From DATBLE01 sp046734335 (GTDB taxonomy: Bacteria; Actinomycetota; Thermoleophilia; Gaiellales; Gaiellaceae): a stretch of 64,000 nucleotides of DNA. A model generated the notes under the pieces. That model ran no database searches. It saw only the letters and a program-made list of their open reading frames with translations, and was not told where the DNA came from. Below are positions 49,586-57,677 of this stretch, piece by piece. The stretch is from positions 16,617 to 80,616 of the forward strand of contig JBKPRA010000019.1 of NCBI GenBank assembly GCA_046734335.1, written 5' to 3'. The translations under genes were made by a program, and so were the position numbers. Position 1 is the first letter of the stretch. The number at the start of each line of letters is the position of its first letter.

Positions 49586-50444
49586 GGACCACCTCCGCCA
49601 GTCGTTCGGCGTCCTCGGGCTCACCGAGGTTGAAAACGATGTGTCTTGCGCCGGCGTCGATGTACTCCCGCACCCGCGCCACGCATTCGTCCGGTGTCCC
49701 CGCCACGCAGTAGCGGTCGACCACGTGCTCCGAGATCCCCGAATACCGTCGACGAAGGTGCTCGTGGAGCCGTTGCTTGGGCCCCACGTGTGCGGGAACG
49801 GTGACCGCCGGAGTAACGTGGGCAGGCAGTTCTTCTCGCCCGCGCGCGAAGCGCGCGGGCGACACGAAGATCGGGATCCAGCCGTCGCCGAGCTCGGCCG
49901 CACGGCGGATCGCGGCCTCGGACCGGCCGCCGACCCAGAGCGGCGGCCCGCCTGGCTGGAACGAGCGGGGCTGGATCTCGATGCCCGTGAACGAGAAGAA
50001 CCGCCCCTGGAAGCTCGCCGGCTGCTCGCCGAACAACGCGCGGAGCGCGCGCATCGCCTCGTCCGTGCGGGCGCCGCGCTCCCGCGGGTCGACGCCGACC
50101 GCCTCGAAGTCCTTCTCTCCCTCGCCGCCGACACCCACACCGAGTATCACGCGCCCCCCCGAGACGTAGTCGACCGACGCCAGCTCCTTGGCGACCACGC
50201 TCGGATGGCGGAGCGGCAGCAGCACGATCCCGGCGCCGAGCGTGATCCGCTCGGTCACCGCGGCGAAGGTGGAGAGCGCGACGACGATGTCGAGGATCGG
50301 GTTGCGGTACGAGATGTGGTCGCCCGCCCAGATCGAGTCGTAACCGAGCTCCTCGGCCGCCTGGGCAAGATCGCGATAGCGCGCCGGGTCGGGCATCCCC
50401 TCGACCTGCTGGCCGCTGCCCTGGATGCCGAACGCGACGCTCAA
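49569..50444 (-). CDS. LLM-class F420/flavin-dependent oxidoreductase
   Basis: A 291-residue luciferase-like oxidoreductase. VAFGIQGSGQQVEGMPDPARY, YDSIWAGDHISYRNPILDIVVAL, ITLGAGIVLLPLRHPSVVAKELA and SGGRVILGVGVGGEGEKDFEAVG are typical. It may oxygenate or reduce a ring before or after HyuAB action. TTG 50444 overlaps the GntR gene's TGA (TTGA), so they are coupled. The open frame further upstream is shadow. Confidence 0.88.
   Translation of the reverse strand: MSVAFGIQGSGQQVEGMPDPARYRDLAQAAEELGYDSIWAGDHISYRNPILDIVVALSTFAAVTERITLGAGIVLLPLRHPSVVAKELASVDYVSGGRVILGVGVGGEGEKDFEAVGVDPRERGARTDEAMRALRALFGEQPASFQGRFFSFTGIEIQPRSFQPGGPPLWVGGRSEAAIRRAAELGDGWIPIFVSPARFARGREELPAHVTPAVTVPAHVGPKQRLHEHLRRRYSGISEHVVDRYCVAGTPDECVARVREYIDAGARHIVFNLGEPEDAERLAEVVRAAAG
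49837..49861. repeat. Perfect 11-base palindrome inside the LLM gene
   Basis: Arms CGCCCGCGCGC and GCGCGCGGGCG around GAA. The centre is the same as in the palindrome within the CoA-transferase gene; both encode Arg-Phe-Ala on the minus strand. Confidence 0.45.
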
Positions 50445-51178
50445 CCGACGGTCGTGCGCCCCGCCGCCCGCCACGCCTTCTCGTAGTACGGGCGCAGCCA
50501 CTCGAGGTGGTCGAGCATCTGCTCGCCGGCACCGGCCTCGTCGCCACCCTCGATCGCGGACGCGATTCCACGATGGTGGTCGTTGATCGACCGGTGCCAT
50601 CCTCGTCCGAGCCGCGAGCGCGAGAGGTGGGTCTGGAGCACGGCGAACACGGGCTGAGCGGCGATCGACAGCAGCCTGTTGCCGCAGGCGGCGATCACGC
50701 ACGAGTGGAAGTCGCGGTTGTAGACGAACTGCTCCTTGGTCGGCAGCTGCAGAGGCCGGTCGGGGATCGCCTGGTGCAGCAGCACGACGTCGTCCTCGGT
50801 GCGGCGCCGGGCCGCCAACCGGGCCGCCGGCACCTCGAGCAGCTCCCGCGTCTCGAGCAGTTCCTCGAGCGTGAGGTCGTCGGCAGCGGCGAGCAGGTCG
50901 ATGCCCGAGCGGAGCGACTCCGAGAGATGCCCTGCGCTCGGGACGGTGACGAACGAGCCGCCGCCCGCGCCCTTGGCCGTTCGGATCAGGTTCTGGGCGG
51001 TGAGCAGCCGCAGCGCCTCGCGGATGGTGGCGCGGCTGACCCCGCACTCCTCCGCCAGAACCGTCTCCTTCGGCAGGCGGGAGCCCTCCTCGAGGACCCC
51101 TTCGAGGATCTGCTCGCGCAGCCGCATCGCGATCAGCTCGTAGGCCTTCGCTACGCGCTCACCCCCCGAACTCGGCAT
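50441..51178 (-). CDS. GntR-family regulator with FCD domain
   Basis: A 245-residue regulator. The N-terminal winged helix is AYELIAMRLREQILEGVLEEG then ECGVSRATIREALRLLTAQNL. The all-helical FCD effector domain contains the metal-binding residues in YNRDFHSCVIAACGN and INDHHRGIASAIEGGD. It lies within the hyu operon, overlapping hyuB by 20 bp. It is the best candidate for the protein binding the ATGTCWGACWT operators at 43.70, 44.99, 56.26 and 56.32 kb, probably relieved by a carboxylate or ring metabolite. Confidence 0.92.
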   Translation of the reverse strand: MPSSGGERVAKAYELIAMRLREQILEGVLEEGSRLPKETVLAEECGVSRATIREALRLLTAQNLIRTAKGAGGGSFVTVPSAGHLSESLRSGIDLLAAADDLTLEELLETRELLEVPAARLAARRRTEDDVVLLHQAIPDRPLQLPTKEQFVYNRDFHSCVIAACGNRLLSIAAQPVFAVLQTHLSRSRLGRGWHRSINDHHRGIASAIEGGDEAGAGEQMLDHLEWLRPYYEKAWRAAGRTTVG

Positions 51179-53066
51179 TGCCGGCCACGGACACCGGCGC
51201 CGAGGCCGCCGGCAGCTCCCGTCCCTCGTACCACGCCGTCAACGATCCGGCGATGCGGGTCGCTGCCAGCTCGGCGCGGAGCTTCTCGGTCGCGGCGTCG
51301 TCGATCTCCAGCGTCCGCTCGTCGACGAAGACCACCCCGTAGGCTTCGCGGGCGAGCTCGAGCGAGGTGAAGTCGTCGAGCACGTCCTCGCGCACCGCTG
51401 CGGGGTCGCGTTCGAGCGGGTCGCCGTAGCCGGCTGCGTTCGGCTCGCGGAACTCGATGAACTCGCCCGCACGGAACGGGATCCCCGTTACCTTCGCCGG
51501 CAGCGCCTGCTCGTCGGGCGTGTCCGGGTTCTTGCGGCACGAAGCGACCAGGCCGTCCCAGCCGCCGAAGACACCGGTGGGCGGGTCGGTCTGGCGGTCG
51601 CCTTCGCACGAGTAGGTCCCGTCGACCAGGAAGCGATTGCGGCGAATGATCCCGACACCGCCGCGCCACTTGCCCGGCGCAGCCGGCTCCGGCCGGAGCT
51701 CGTACTGGTCGCAGCGCATCGGGAAGCGCATGTCCAGCTCCTCGATCGGGTTGTTGCGGGTGTTCGCCATCAGGTTGTCGACCGAGTCCATCGCGTCCTT
51801 GCCGAAACGGCCGCCGTACGAGCCCTCGTTCACTTCGAGGTAGAGCCAGTACTCGCCGGCCGACTCGTCGAAGCCCGCGTACGCACAGAAGTGGATGCCG
51901 GCCGAGTTGCCGCCGGTGACCTTGTCCGGCAGCGCGTCGGCCAGCGCGAGGTTGACGTTGTCGACCACCCGCTGGGTCTGGCAGAAGCGCGAGAAGCAGG
52001 CGCGCGGGAAGTTCGGGTTGAAGATCGTCCCCTTCGGGGCGATCACCTTCACCGGCCGGAAGACGCCGTCGTTCTGCGGCACGTGCTCGGGAAACGTCGT
52101 CTCGTCGAGCAGGATCGTGCGCACCGCGTAGTAGCACGAGACCAGCAGCGAGCCCTCGTAAGGGACGTTGTAGCCGGTCGGCACCTCCGGGTTCGAGCCG
52201 GTCAGGTCGATCGTGATCTCGTCGCCCTGGACGACCACCCACGTCTCGACGCGCAGCCGCACGTCGCGGTTGCGAGCATCGTCGTCGAGCCAGCCGACGA
52301 TCGGGCCGTAGGTCCCGTCCGGGATCTTCTCGATCTCGCGGCGGAGCATGGTCTCCGAGTAGTCCATCCAGTCGTAGGCGGCGCTCATCACGACCTCGGC
52401 GCCGTAGCGCTCGACCAGGCGCAGGAAGCGCTCCCGGCCGAGGTGGCACGCGGCCAGCATCGCGTTCATATCGCCGCGGTTCATCGTCTCGGTGCGGACG
52501 TTGTCGAAGATCATCCGGTCGAGGTCCTCGTTCAGCTCGCCACGCCGGTACCAGCGCAGCGCGTTGTAGACCTTTGCCTCGGCGTAGACGTCGAACGCGT
52601 CGGCGTTGATCCCGGGGAACGAGCCGCCGACGTCGAGCACGTGCGCCGTGACGGCGGCGAAGCCGAGCAGTTCGCCGTCGTGGAAGATCGGCACGGCCAC
52701 CGCAACGTCGGGCGAGTGCGACGCACCGAGGTACGGGTGGTTGTGGACGATCACGTCGCCGTCCTCGATCTCGTCGTCCAGCCGCCAGAGGAAACCGCGG
52801 ATGTACCAGGGCAGCGAGCCGATGTGCATCGGCGTCGAGTCCGACTCGCAGAGCTCGCGGCCCTCGGCGTCGAAGATGCCGGCGCCCAGGTCCTCGGACT
52901 CGCGGATGATCGACGAATACGACATTCGGAAGAGGACGCCCGCCATCTCCTTGGCGATGGCGTGGAAGGCGCCGCCGAGGACGCGCAGGGTGATCGGGTC
53001 GACCTCGACGCGCTTCCTACCGGGCGGGCCGGGCTGCCGCCCGACCTCGTACTCGACCACGCTCAT
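51159..53066 (-). CDS. hyuB: Hydantoinase B / 5-oxoprolinase family, ring-hydrolase subunit
   Basis: A 635-residue HyuB subunit. VDPITLRVLGGAFHAIAKEMAG, YSSIIRESEDLGAGIFDAEGRELCE, DGDVIVHNHPYLGASHSPDVAV and GNSAGIHFCAYAGFD are family hallmarks, as is the later GGWDGLVASCRKNPD. With HyuA it uses ATP to hydrolyse a lactam, hydantoin or cyclic imide. It overlaps hyuA by 4 bp. Members act on N-methylhydantoin, oxoproline, caprolactam or acetophenone-related substrates, so the substrate is open. Confidence 0.93.
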   Translation of the reverse strand: MSVVEYEVGRQPGPPGRKRVEVDPITLRVLGGAFHAIAKEMAGVLFRMSYSSIIRESEDLGAGIFDAEGRELCESDSTPMHIGSLPWYIRGFLWRLDDEIEDGDVIVHNHPYLGASHSPDVAVAVPIFHDGELLGFAAVTAHVLDVGGSFPGINADAFDVYAEAKVYNALRWYRRGELNEDLDRMIFDNVRTETMNRGDMNAMLAACHLGRERFLRLVERYGAEVVMSAAYDWMDYSETMLRREIEKIPDGTYGPIVGWLDDDARNRDVRLRVETWVVVQGDEITIDLTGSNPEVPTGYNVPYEGSLLVSCYYAVRTILLDETTFPEHVPQNDGVFRPVKVIAPKGTIFNPNFPRACFSRFCQTQRVVDNVNLALADALPDKVTGGNSAGIHFCAYAGFDESAGEYWLYLEVNEGSYGGRFGKDAMDSVDNLMANTRNNPIEELDMRFPMRCDQYELRPEPAAPGKWRGGVGIIRRNRFLVDGTYSCEGDRQTDPPTGVFGGWDGLVASCRKNPDTPDEQALPAKVTGIPFRAGEFIEFREPNAAGYGDPLERDPAAVREDVLDDFTSLELAREAYGVVFVDERTLEIDDAATEKLRAELAATRIAGSLTAWYEGRELPAASAPVSVAGNAEFGG

Positions 53067-55180
53067 CCCTTCACCTCCGCAGCGGTCACGGCCTCCGCCT
53101 CGGAGGCGACCCCGGTTCCGATCACGATGTTTCCGAAGCGGTCGACGTGCGCGGTCAGGCCGGGCGGGATCACCGTCGTCGAGTCGTACTGGTTGACGAT
53201 CGCCGGGCCTTCCAGCCGGTTCCCGGCCCTCAGCGCGGTCCGGTCGTAGAACCGCGTCGGCACCTGCTCGAGGCTGCCGCCGACTCGGAACCAGGCGTCT
53301 CGCTCATGGCGCAGCGCCTCGTCGGGCGACTCGTCGCCGTGCTCGACCTCGGGCACCTTCAGCGGCGGCATCAGGCCGATCCCGCGAACGCGGACGTTGG
53401 GAATCTCGATGTCCGACTCCTCGAAGCGACGCGAGTATTCGCGCTCGTGGATGTCGTGGAAGTCGCCGCGAACCTTCTGCGCCCACGTCTCGTCGATCGT
53501 GCCGGAGTCGACGTCGACCCTGAGCTCGTAGCCCTGGCCCAGGTAGCGGCAGTCGGCGACACGCTGGATCAGGATCTGCTCCGCGGTGACGCCGTCCTCC
53601 TCGAGTTGCGCGCGGGCCTGCTGCTCGAGCTCCTCGAATGCGGCCTGGAGCGAGCCGGCGTCGAGGCTGGACAACCGCTCGTACACCGTCGAGACGTACT
53701 CGTAGACCATGTCGGTCGCCAGTAATCCGAGCGCCGCGGTGACGCCGGGGTAGTTGGGGACGACTACCGACGGCGTTCCCACCTCGATCGCGATCTGCGC
53801 GGCGAACAGCGGCCCCGCGCCGCCCTCGGCGACGAGGGCGAAGTCCCGCGGGTCGTAGCCCTTGCGCACGGAGTTCTCCTCGATCGACTGCACCATCGAG
53901 TGGGTGAGGATCTGGACAGCACCCATGGACGCCTCCTCGACGGACATCCCGAGCGTCCCGGCCGGCCCCTCCTCGAACGCGCGCCGCGCAGCCGCCGCGT
54001 CGAGGTCCATTCCGCCGCCCAGGAAGGTCTCCGGGAGCAGCCAGCCGAGGTTGACCATCGCGTCGGTCGCGGTCGCCTCGGTGCCGCCGCGCCCGTAGGC
54101 GGCGGGGCCCGGGTCGGCGCCGGCCGAGCGCGGGCCCACGCGGAAGATGCCGCCGCTGTCCACGTAGGCGATCGAGCCGCCTCCCGCCCCGATCGTGTCG
54201 ACGTCGACCATCGGGATCATCGCCTGGTACGGCCCTACCCTCGTGTCGAGCAGGTGCTTCATCCGCAGGCGGCCCTCCTGGGCGAGGCCGATGTCGGCCG
54301 AGGTGCCGCCCACGTCCAGTGTGATCACGTTGTCGTAGCCCGCCTGGCGCCCGGCCCAGATGCCGCCGACCACGCCTGCAACCGGCCCGGACATCAGCAG
54401 GTTGACCGGTCGCGCGATCGCCCCCTCCGCCGTGGCCACGCCGCTCGCGGAGGTCATCAGGTGCAGGCCGGTGCGGACGTCCATTGCCTCCAGCTCCTGT
54501 TCGAGCCGGTGGACGTAGCTCGACACGCGGGGGCCGATGTACGCGTTCAGACAGACGGTCGAGAAGCGCTCGTACTCTCGGTACTGCGGCAGCACCTCCG
54601 ACGAGATCGACAGGAACGCGTCGGGAAACGCCTCGCGGAGGATCTCGGCGACGCGCGCCTCATGCTCGGGGTTGAGGAACGAGAAGAGAAAGCAGACCGC
54701 TACGGACTCGACGCCGGCCTCCTTCAGCTTCGCGATCTGCTCGCGCGCCTTCGTCTCGTCGAGCGGGACGAGCACCGACCCGTCGCGGGTGATCCGCTCC
54801 GGCACCGTCAGCCGGTGGCGGCGGCGCACGATCGGGTAGCGCTGCCACGGCAGATCCTGGTAGTTCGAGAAGTTGAGCGGCTTCTTGTGCCGGGCGATGT
54901 GGAGGATGTCCCGATAGCCCTCGGTCGTGATCAGCCCGACCTGGGCGCCGTTGTGCTCGATCACGATGTTCGTCGCGATCGTCGTGCCGTGGAAGACCTG
55001 CTCCAACTGCGACGGCGCGGTTCCCGCGCCGTCGCAGAGCTCGCGAATTCCTCGGACCGTCCCCTGAGACGGATCGGCGGGGGTAGTGGGGATCTTGTGG
55101 ACCGTGATCGTTCCCGACTCGTCGTCCACGTGGATCAGGTCAGTGAAGGTGCCGCCGACGTCGACTCCGAGTCGCTTCAT
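53063..55180 (-). CDS. hyuA: Hydantoinase A / 5-oxoprolinase family, ATPase subunit
   Basis: A 705-residue actin-fold ATPase subunit. The phosphate-1 motif is LGVDVGGTFTDLIHVDDESG, with QVFHGTTIATNIVIEHNGA, LNAYIGPRVSSYVHRLEQEL, NVITLDVGGTSADIGLAQEG (phosphate-2) and DTIGAGGGSIAYVDSGGIFRVGPRSAGADPGPAAYGRGG being strong signatures (quoted in short pieces of one conserved block). ATG 55180 lies 8 bp after the alcohol dehydrogenase stop; the long frame upstream is shadow. It forms the ATP-dependent ring hydrolase with HyuB. Confidence 0.94.
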   Translation of the reverse strand: MKRLGVDVGGTFTDLIHVDDESGTITVHKIPTTPADPSQGTVRGIRELCDGAGTAPSQLEQVFHGTTIATNIVIEHNGAQVGLITTEGYRDILHIARHKKPLNFSNYQDLPWQRYPIVRRRHRLTVPERITRDGSVLVPLDETKAREQIAKLKEAGVESVAVCFLFSFLNPEHEARVAEILREAFPDAFLSISSEVLPQYREYERFSTVCLNAYIGPRVSSYVHRLEQELEAMDVRTGLHLMTSASGVATAEGAIARPVNLLMSGPVAGVVGGIWAGRQAGYDNVITLDVGGTSADIGLAQEGRLRMKHLLDTRVGPYQAMIPMVDVDTIGAGGGSIAYVDSGGIFRVGPRSAGADPGPAAYGRGGTEATATDAMVNLGWLLPETFLGGGMDLDAAAARRAFEEGPAGTLGMSVEEASMGAVQILTHSMVQSIEENSVRKGYDPRDFALVAEGGAGPLFAAQIAIEVGTPSVVVPNYPGVTAALGLLATDMVYEYVSTVYERLSSLDAGSLQAAFEELEQQARAQLEEDGVTAEQILIQRVADCRYLGQGYELRVDVDSGTIDETWAQKVRGDFHDIHEREYSRRFEESDIEIPNVRVRGIGLMPPLKVPEVEHGDESPDEALRHERDAWFRVGGSLEQVPTRFYDRTALRAGNRLEGPAIVNQYDSTTVIPPGLTAHVDRFGNIVIGTGVASEAEAVTAAEVKG

Positions 55181-55188
55181 CGAACCCC

Positions 55189-56217
55189 CTACGGTTTCAG
55201 GACGATCTTGCCGAAGTGCTCGCGGCGCTCCATGACTTCCATCGCCTCCCGCGCGTCGTCCAGCGGGAACGTCTTGAAGACCAGCGGCTCGATCAGCCCG
55301 CGGGCGGCGAGGTCGAGCACCTTCTCTACCTCCCAGCGGTCGTAGACGAACGACCCGATGACCTGCTTCTGGCCGCGGAAGAACGGGATGATGTCGAAGG
55401 GCACGACCTCGCCCGAATGCCCGCCGCAGATGACGAGCCGCCCGTCCTTGGCGAGTGAGTCGAGCCCCTTCTGGAAGAGCTCCCCGCCGACGTGCTCGAA
55501 GACGAGCTCGACGCCTCGGCCGTCGGTGACGCGCATCACCTCTTCGACCACGTCCTGGGTCGCGTGGTTGATGCCGACGTCCATGCCCAGTTCGGTCGCC
55601 CGCGCGAGCTTCTGGTCGGAGCTTGCGTTCCCGATCACGAACGCGCCGGCGAGGTGTGCCAGCTGTACCGCAGCCGAGCCGATCCCGCTGCCGACAGAGT
55701 TGATCATCACGCGCTCGGCCGGGGCCAGCCGCCCGCGCGTGAACAGCATGTGCCAGGCGGTTCCGAAGGCAATCTGGGTCGCGGCGGCCGCCTCGTCGCT
55801 CAGGCTCTCCGGGATCCGGATCAGGTGGCGCACCGAGCAGGCGAGCTTCTCCGCGTAGCCGCCGGAGGTGGAGAAGCTGATGAAGCCCGCAGAGAGGCAG
55901 AGCGACTCGCGCCCCGTTTGGCAGTAGATGCACTCGCCGCACGTGGCCATCAGGTACGGCATCACGCGCTCCCCGACCTCCCAGCCGGTAACGCCCTCGC
56001 CCAGCGCGGTGATGCGACCGACCACCTCGACCCCAAGCACGAACGGCGGCTCGACGGGGAAGCGCGAGACACCCTCGCGGACGTCGACGTCGAGGTGGTT
56101 GAGCGCCGAGGCGAGAATGTCGATCGCCACCTCACCGGGGCCCGGCTCGGGATCCGGCAGCTCCTTGACCTGCAGCACCTCGGAACCACCGAACTCCTCG
56201 AACACGACCGCTTTCAC
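55189..56217 (-). CDS. Zinc-type alcohol dehydrogenase / MDR oxidoreductase
   Basis: A 342-residue medium-chain dehydrogenase. The structural zinc Cys residues are in CGECIYCQTGRESLC, and the NAD(P) region is INSVGSGIGSAAVQLAHLAGA. The usual catalytic-zinc Cys is replaced (ALNHLDVDVREG), as in several quinone-reductase-like and crotonyl-CoA-reductase-like members. GTG 56217 has GGAGG upstream. It heads the long hyu operon under a TTGACT-N17-CATAAA promoter overlapped by an operator. Confidence 0.88.
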   Translation of the reverse strand: MKAVVFEEFGGSEVLQVKELPDPEPGPGEVAIDILASALNHLDVDVREGVSRFPVEPPFVLGVEVVGRITALGEGVTGWEVGERVMPYLMATCGECIYCQTGRESLCLSAGFISFSTSGGYAEKLACSVRHLIRIPESLSDEAAAATQIAFGTAWHMLFTRGRLAPAERVMINSVGSGIGSAAVQLAHLAGAFVIGNASSDQKLARATELGMDVGINHATQDVVEEVMRVTDGRGVELVFEHVGGELFQKGLDSLAKDGRLVICGGHSGEVVPFDIIPFFRGQKQVIGSFVYDRWEVEKVLDLAARGLIEPLVFKTFPLDDAREAMEVMERREHFGKIVLKP

Positions 56218-56252
56218 GCCGGACCTCCACTGGACGACGGAGCAGAGGCCCC

Positions 56253-56281
56253 TTTATGTCTGACTTTCGGGTGGGAGTCAA
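56253..56281 (-). promoter_or_regulatory. Promoter of the adh-hyu operon
   Basis: Minus strand: TTGACT (56276-56281), 17-bp spacer, CATAAA (56253-56258). The GntR-type palindrome 56256-56266 overlaps the -10. Mirror image of the divergent promoter at 56304-56332. Confidence 0.65.
56256..56266. promoter_or_regulatory. GntR-type operator, site c (ATGTCTGACTT)
   Basis: Copy of ATGTCWGACWT at the -10 of the adh-hyu promoter, 63 bp from site d. Confidence 0.65.
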
Positions 56282-56303
56282 GCACCAGCCGACTCGCGGC
56301 GAT

Positions 56304-56332
56304 TTGCGCCCTGCCCGAATGTCTGACATAAA
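56304..56332 (+). promoter_or_regulatory. Promoter of the CoA-ester lyase operon
   Basis: Plus strand: TTGCGC (56304-56309), 17-bp spacer, CATAAA (56327-56332). The predicted transcription start is near 56339, at the proposed ACG start codon. Confidence 0.6.
56319..56329. promoter_or_regulatory. GntR-type operator, site d (ATGTCTGACAT)
   Basis: Perfect 11-base palindrome overlapping the -10 of the CoA-ester lyase promoter; the best copy of the motif. Confidence 0.7.
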
Positions 56333-56338
56333 GCGGGC

Positions 56339-57157
56339 ACGGCTGCGTTCGACCGATTCCGCTCCCTCCTCTTCACCCCTGGCTCGGACGAGCCGAAGCT
56401 GGTGAAGGCGCTTGCCTCGGAAGCCGACGCGGTCATCGCCGACCTCGAGGATGCCGTCACACCCGCTCGGAAGGACGAAGCGCGGGAGCTCGTCCTCCGG
56501 CTCCGCCCGCCGGTCGTCCGGGTCAACGGCGTGGGCACGAAGTGGTTCGACGACGATCTCGCCGCAACACTGGAGCTCCCACTCGAGGCGCTCGTCCTGC
56601 CCAAGGCGACGCCCGAGGCCGCCGACGCGCTCGGCCCGGACGGCCCGCCGGTGATCGCGATCGTCGAGACCGCACAGGGCCTGCGCCAGGCATACGAGAC
56701 CGCGTCCAGCCCGCGGGTGGCGGCGCTGATGCTCGGCGCCGCCGACCTCGGCGCCGAACTGGGCTGGGAGCCGCGACCCGACGGGCTCGAGCTGGTGTAC
56801 GCCCGCTCCAAGGTCGTTGCCGACTCGGCCGCAGCCGGGATCCGCGGCCCGTTCGACGTCGTCCACCTCGACACGCATGACGAGACGGGGCTCGAGGCGG
56901 CCTCCCGCTTCGCGCGGTCCCTCGGCTTCCGCGGCAAGGCCTGCATCCACCCGGCTCAGGTCGGCATCGTCAACCGCGTCTTCCGGCCGCCCGCCGACTC
57001 CGTGGCCTGGGCGGAACGGGTGCTCGAGGCGGCCGAGCGTGGCGAGCGCGAGGGGCGCGGCGCGGTCGCGCTCGACGGCGAAATGATCGACGCACCGATC
57101 GTCGATCGTGCCCGCAGGATCCTGTCCGACGCGAAGGGAGGCACGCATGGCCACTGA
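56339..57157 (+). CDS. HpcH/HpaI-type CoA-ester lyase (citramalyl/malyl-CoA lyase-like), atypical start
   Basis: A 272-residue TIM-barrel lyase. FRSLLFTPGSDEPKLVKALA is the conserved N-terminal strand and helix; AVIADLEDAV, VLPKATPEAADALG, IVETAQGLRQAYET, LMLGAADLGAELGWE and GKACIHPAQVGIVN follow. It cleaves a 3-hydroxyacyl-CoA such as citramalyl-CoA or malyl-CoA. No ATG, GTG or TTG exists in frame between the upstream stop (56324) and the conserved N-terminus. GTG 56402 would delete that strand. ACG 56339, at the predicted transcription start, is the best start (reading M-A-A-F-D-R-F-R). It may be a true non-standard start or an error for ATG. Confidence 0.85.
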   Translation, partial: TAAFDRFRSLLFTPGSDEPKLVKALASEADAVIADLEDAVTPARKDEARELVLRLRPPVVRVNGVGTKWFDDDLAATLELPLEALVLPKATPEAADALGPDGPPVIAIVETAQGLRQAYETASSPRVAALMLGAADLGAELGWEPRPDGLELVYARSKVVADSAAAGIRGPFDVVHLDTHDETGLEAASRFARSLGFRGKACIHPAQVGIVNRVFRPPADSVAWAERVLEAAERGEREGRGAVALDGEMIDAPIVDRARRILSDAKGGTHGH

Positions 57158-57677
57158 CGCCCCGAGCGCACCGAAGCTCTGGGAAGGCCGCTTCTACGAG
57201 GACCTCGACGCCGGTGACGTCTTCCGCAGCCGCTTCGGCCGGACCGTCACCGAGTACGACAACGTCCTTTTCACCGGCCTGACCCACAACACGAACTCGA
57301 TCCACTTCGACGCCGTGCACGCCGGGCGGACGCAGTTCGGCCAGATCCTCGTGAACAGCACGTTCACCCTGGCGCTGGTCACCGGCCTGACCGTCCAGGA
57401 CACGAGCGAGAACGCCGCGGCCAACCTGGCCTGGACGGACATCTCCCTGCCGAACCCGGTCTTCGTGGGCGACACGCTCTGGGCCGAGAGCGAGATCCTC
57501 GACAAGCGCGAGTCGAAGTCCAAGCCGAACGTCGGCATCGTCGCGATGCGTACTCGAGGGATCAACCAGCGCGGGCAGGTCGTGATCGAGTACCGCCGGA
57601 CGTTCATGCTCTACAAGCGGGGAGCGGTGGAGGCGCGACGAAGCTTTCCCGGCACCGCCGAGGAATGGAGGGTGTGA
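57147..57677 (+). CDS. MaoC-family (R)-enoyl-CoA hydratase (mesaconyl/itaconyl-CoA hydratase-like)
   Basis: A 176-residue hot-dog-fold hydratase. FGRTVTEYDNVLFTGLTHNTN, then IHFDAVHAGRTQFGQILVNS, has the catalytic Asp/His of the MaoC family and resembles mesaconyl-CoA hydratases. ATG 57147 has an AGGGAGGC ribosome site; it overlaps the lyase gene by 11 bp. It is predicted to hydrate an unsaturated CoA ester to the substrate of the lyase, or the reverse. Confidence 0.9.
   Translation: MATDAPSAPKLWEGRFYEDLDAGDVFRSRFGRTVTEYDNVLFTGLTHNTNSIHFDAVHAGRTQFGQILVNSTFTLALVTGLTVQDTSENAAANLAWTDISLPNPVFVGDTLWAESEILDKRESKSKPNVGIVAMRTRGINQRGQVVIEYRRTFMLYKRGAVEARRSFPGTAEEWRV

Noticed and set aside
55181..55942. 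N-terminal extension of HyuA (959-codon frame)
   Set aside because: It is a shadow of the alcohol dehydrogenase gene. ATG 55180 directly precedes the conserved GVDVGGTFTD motif.
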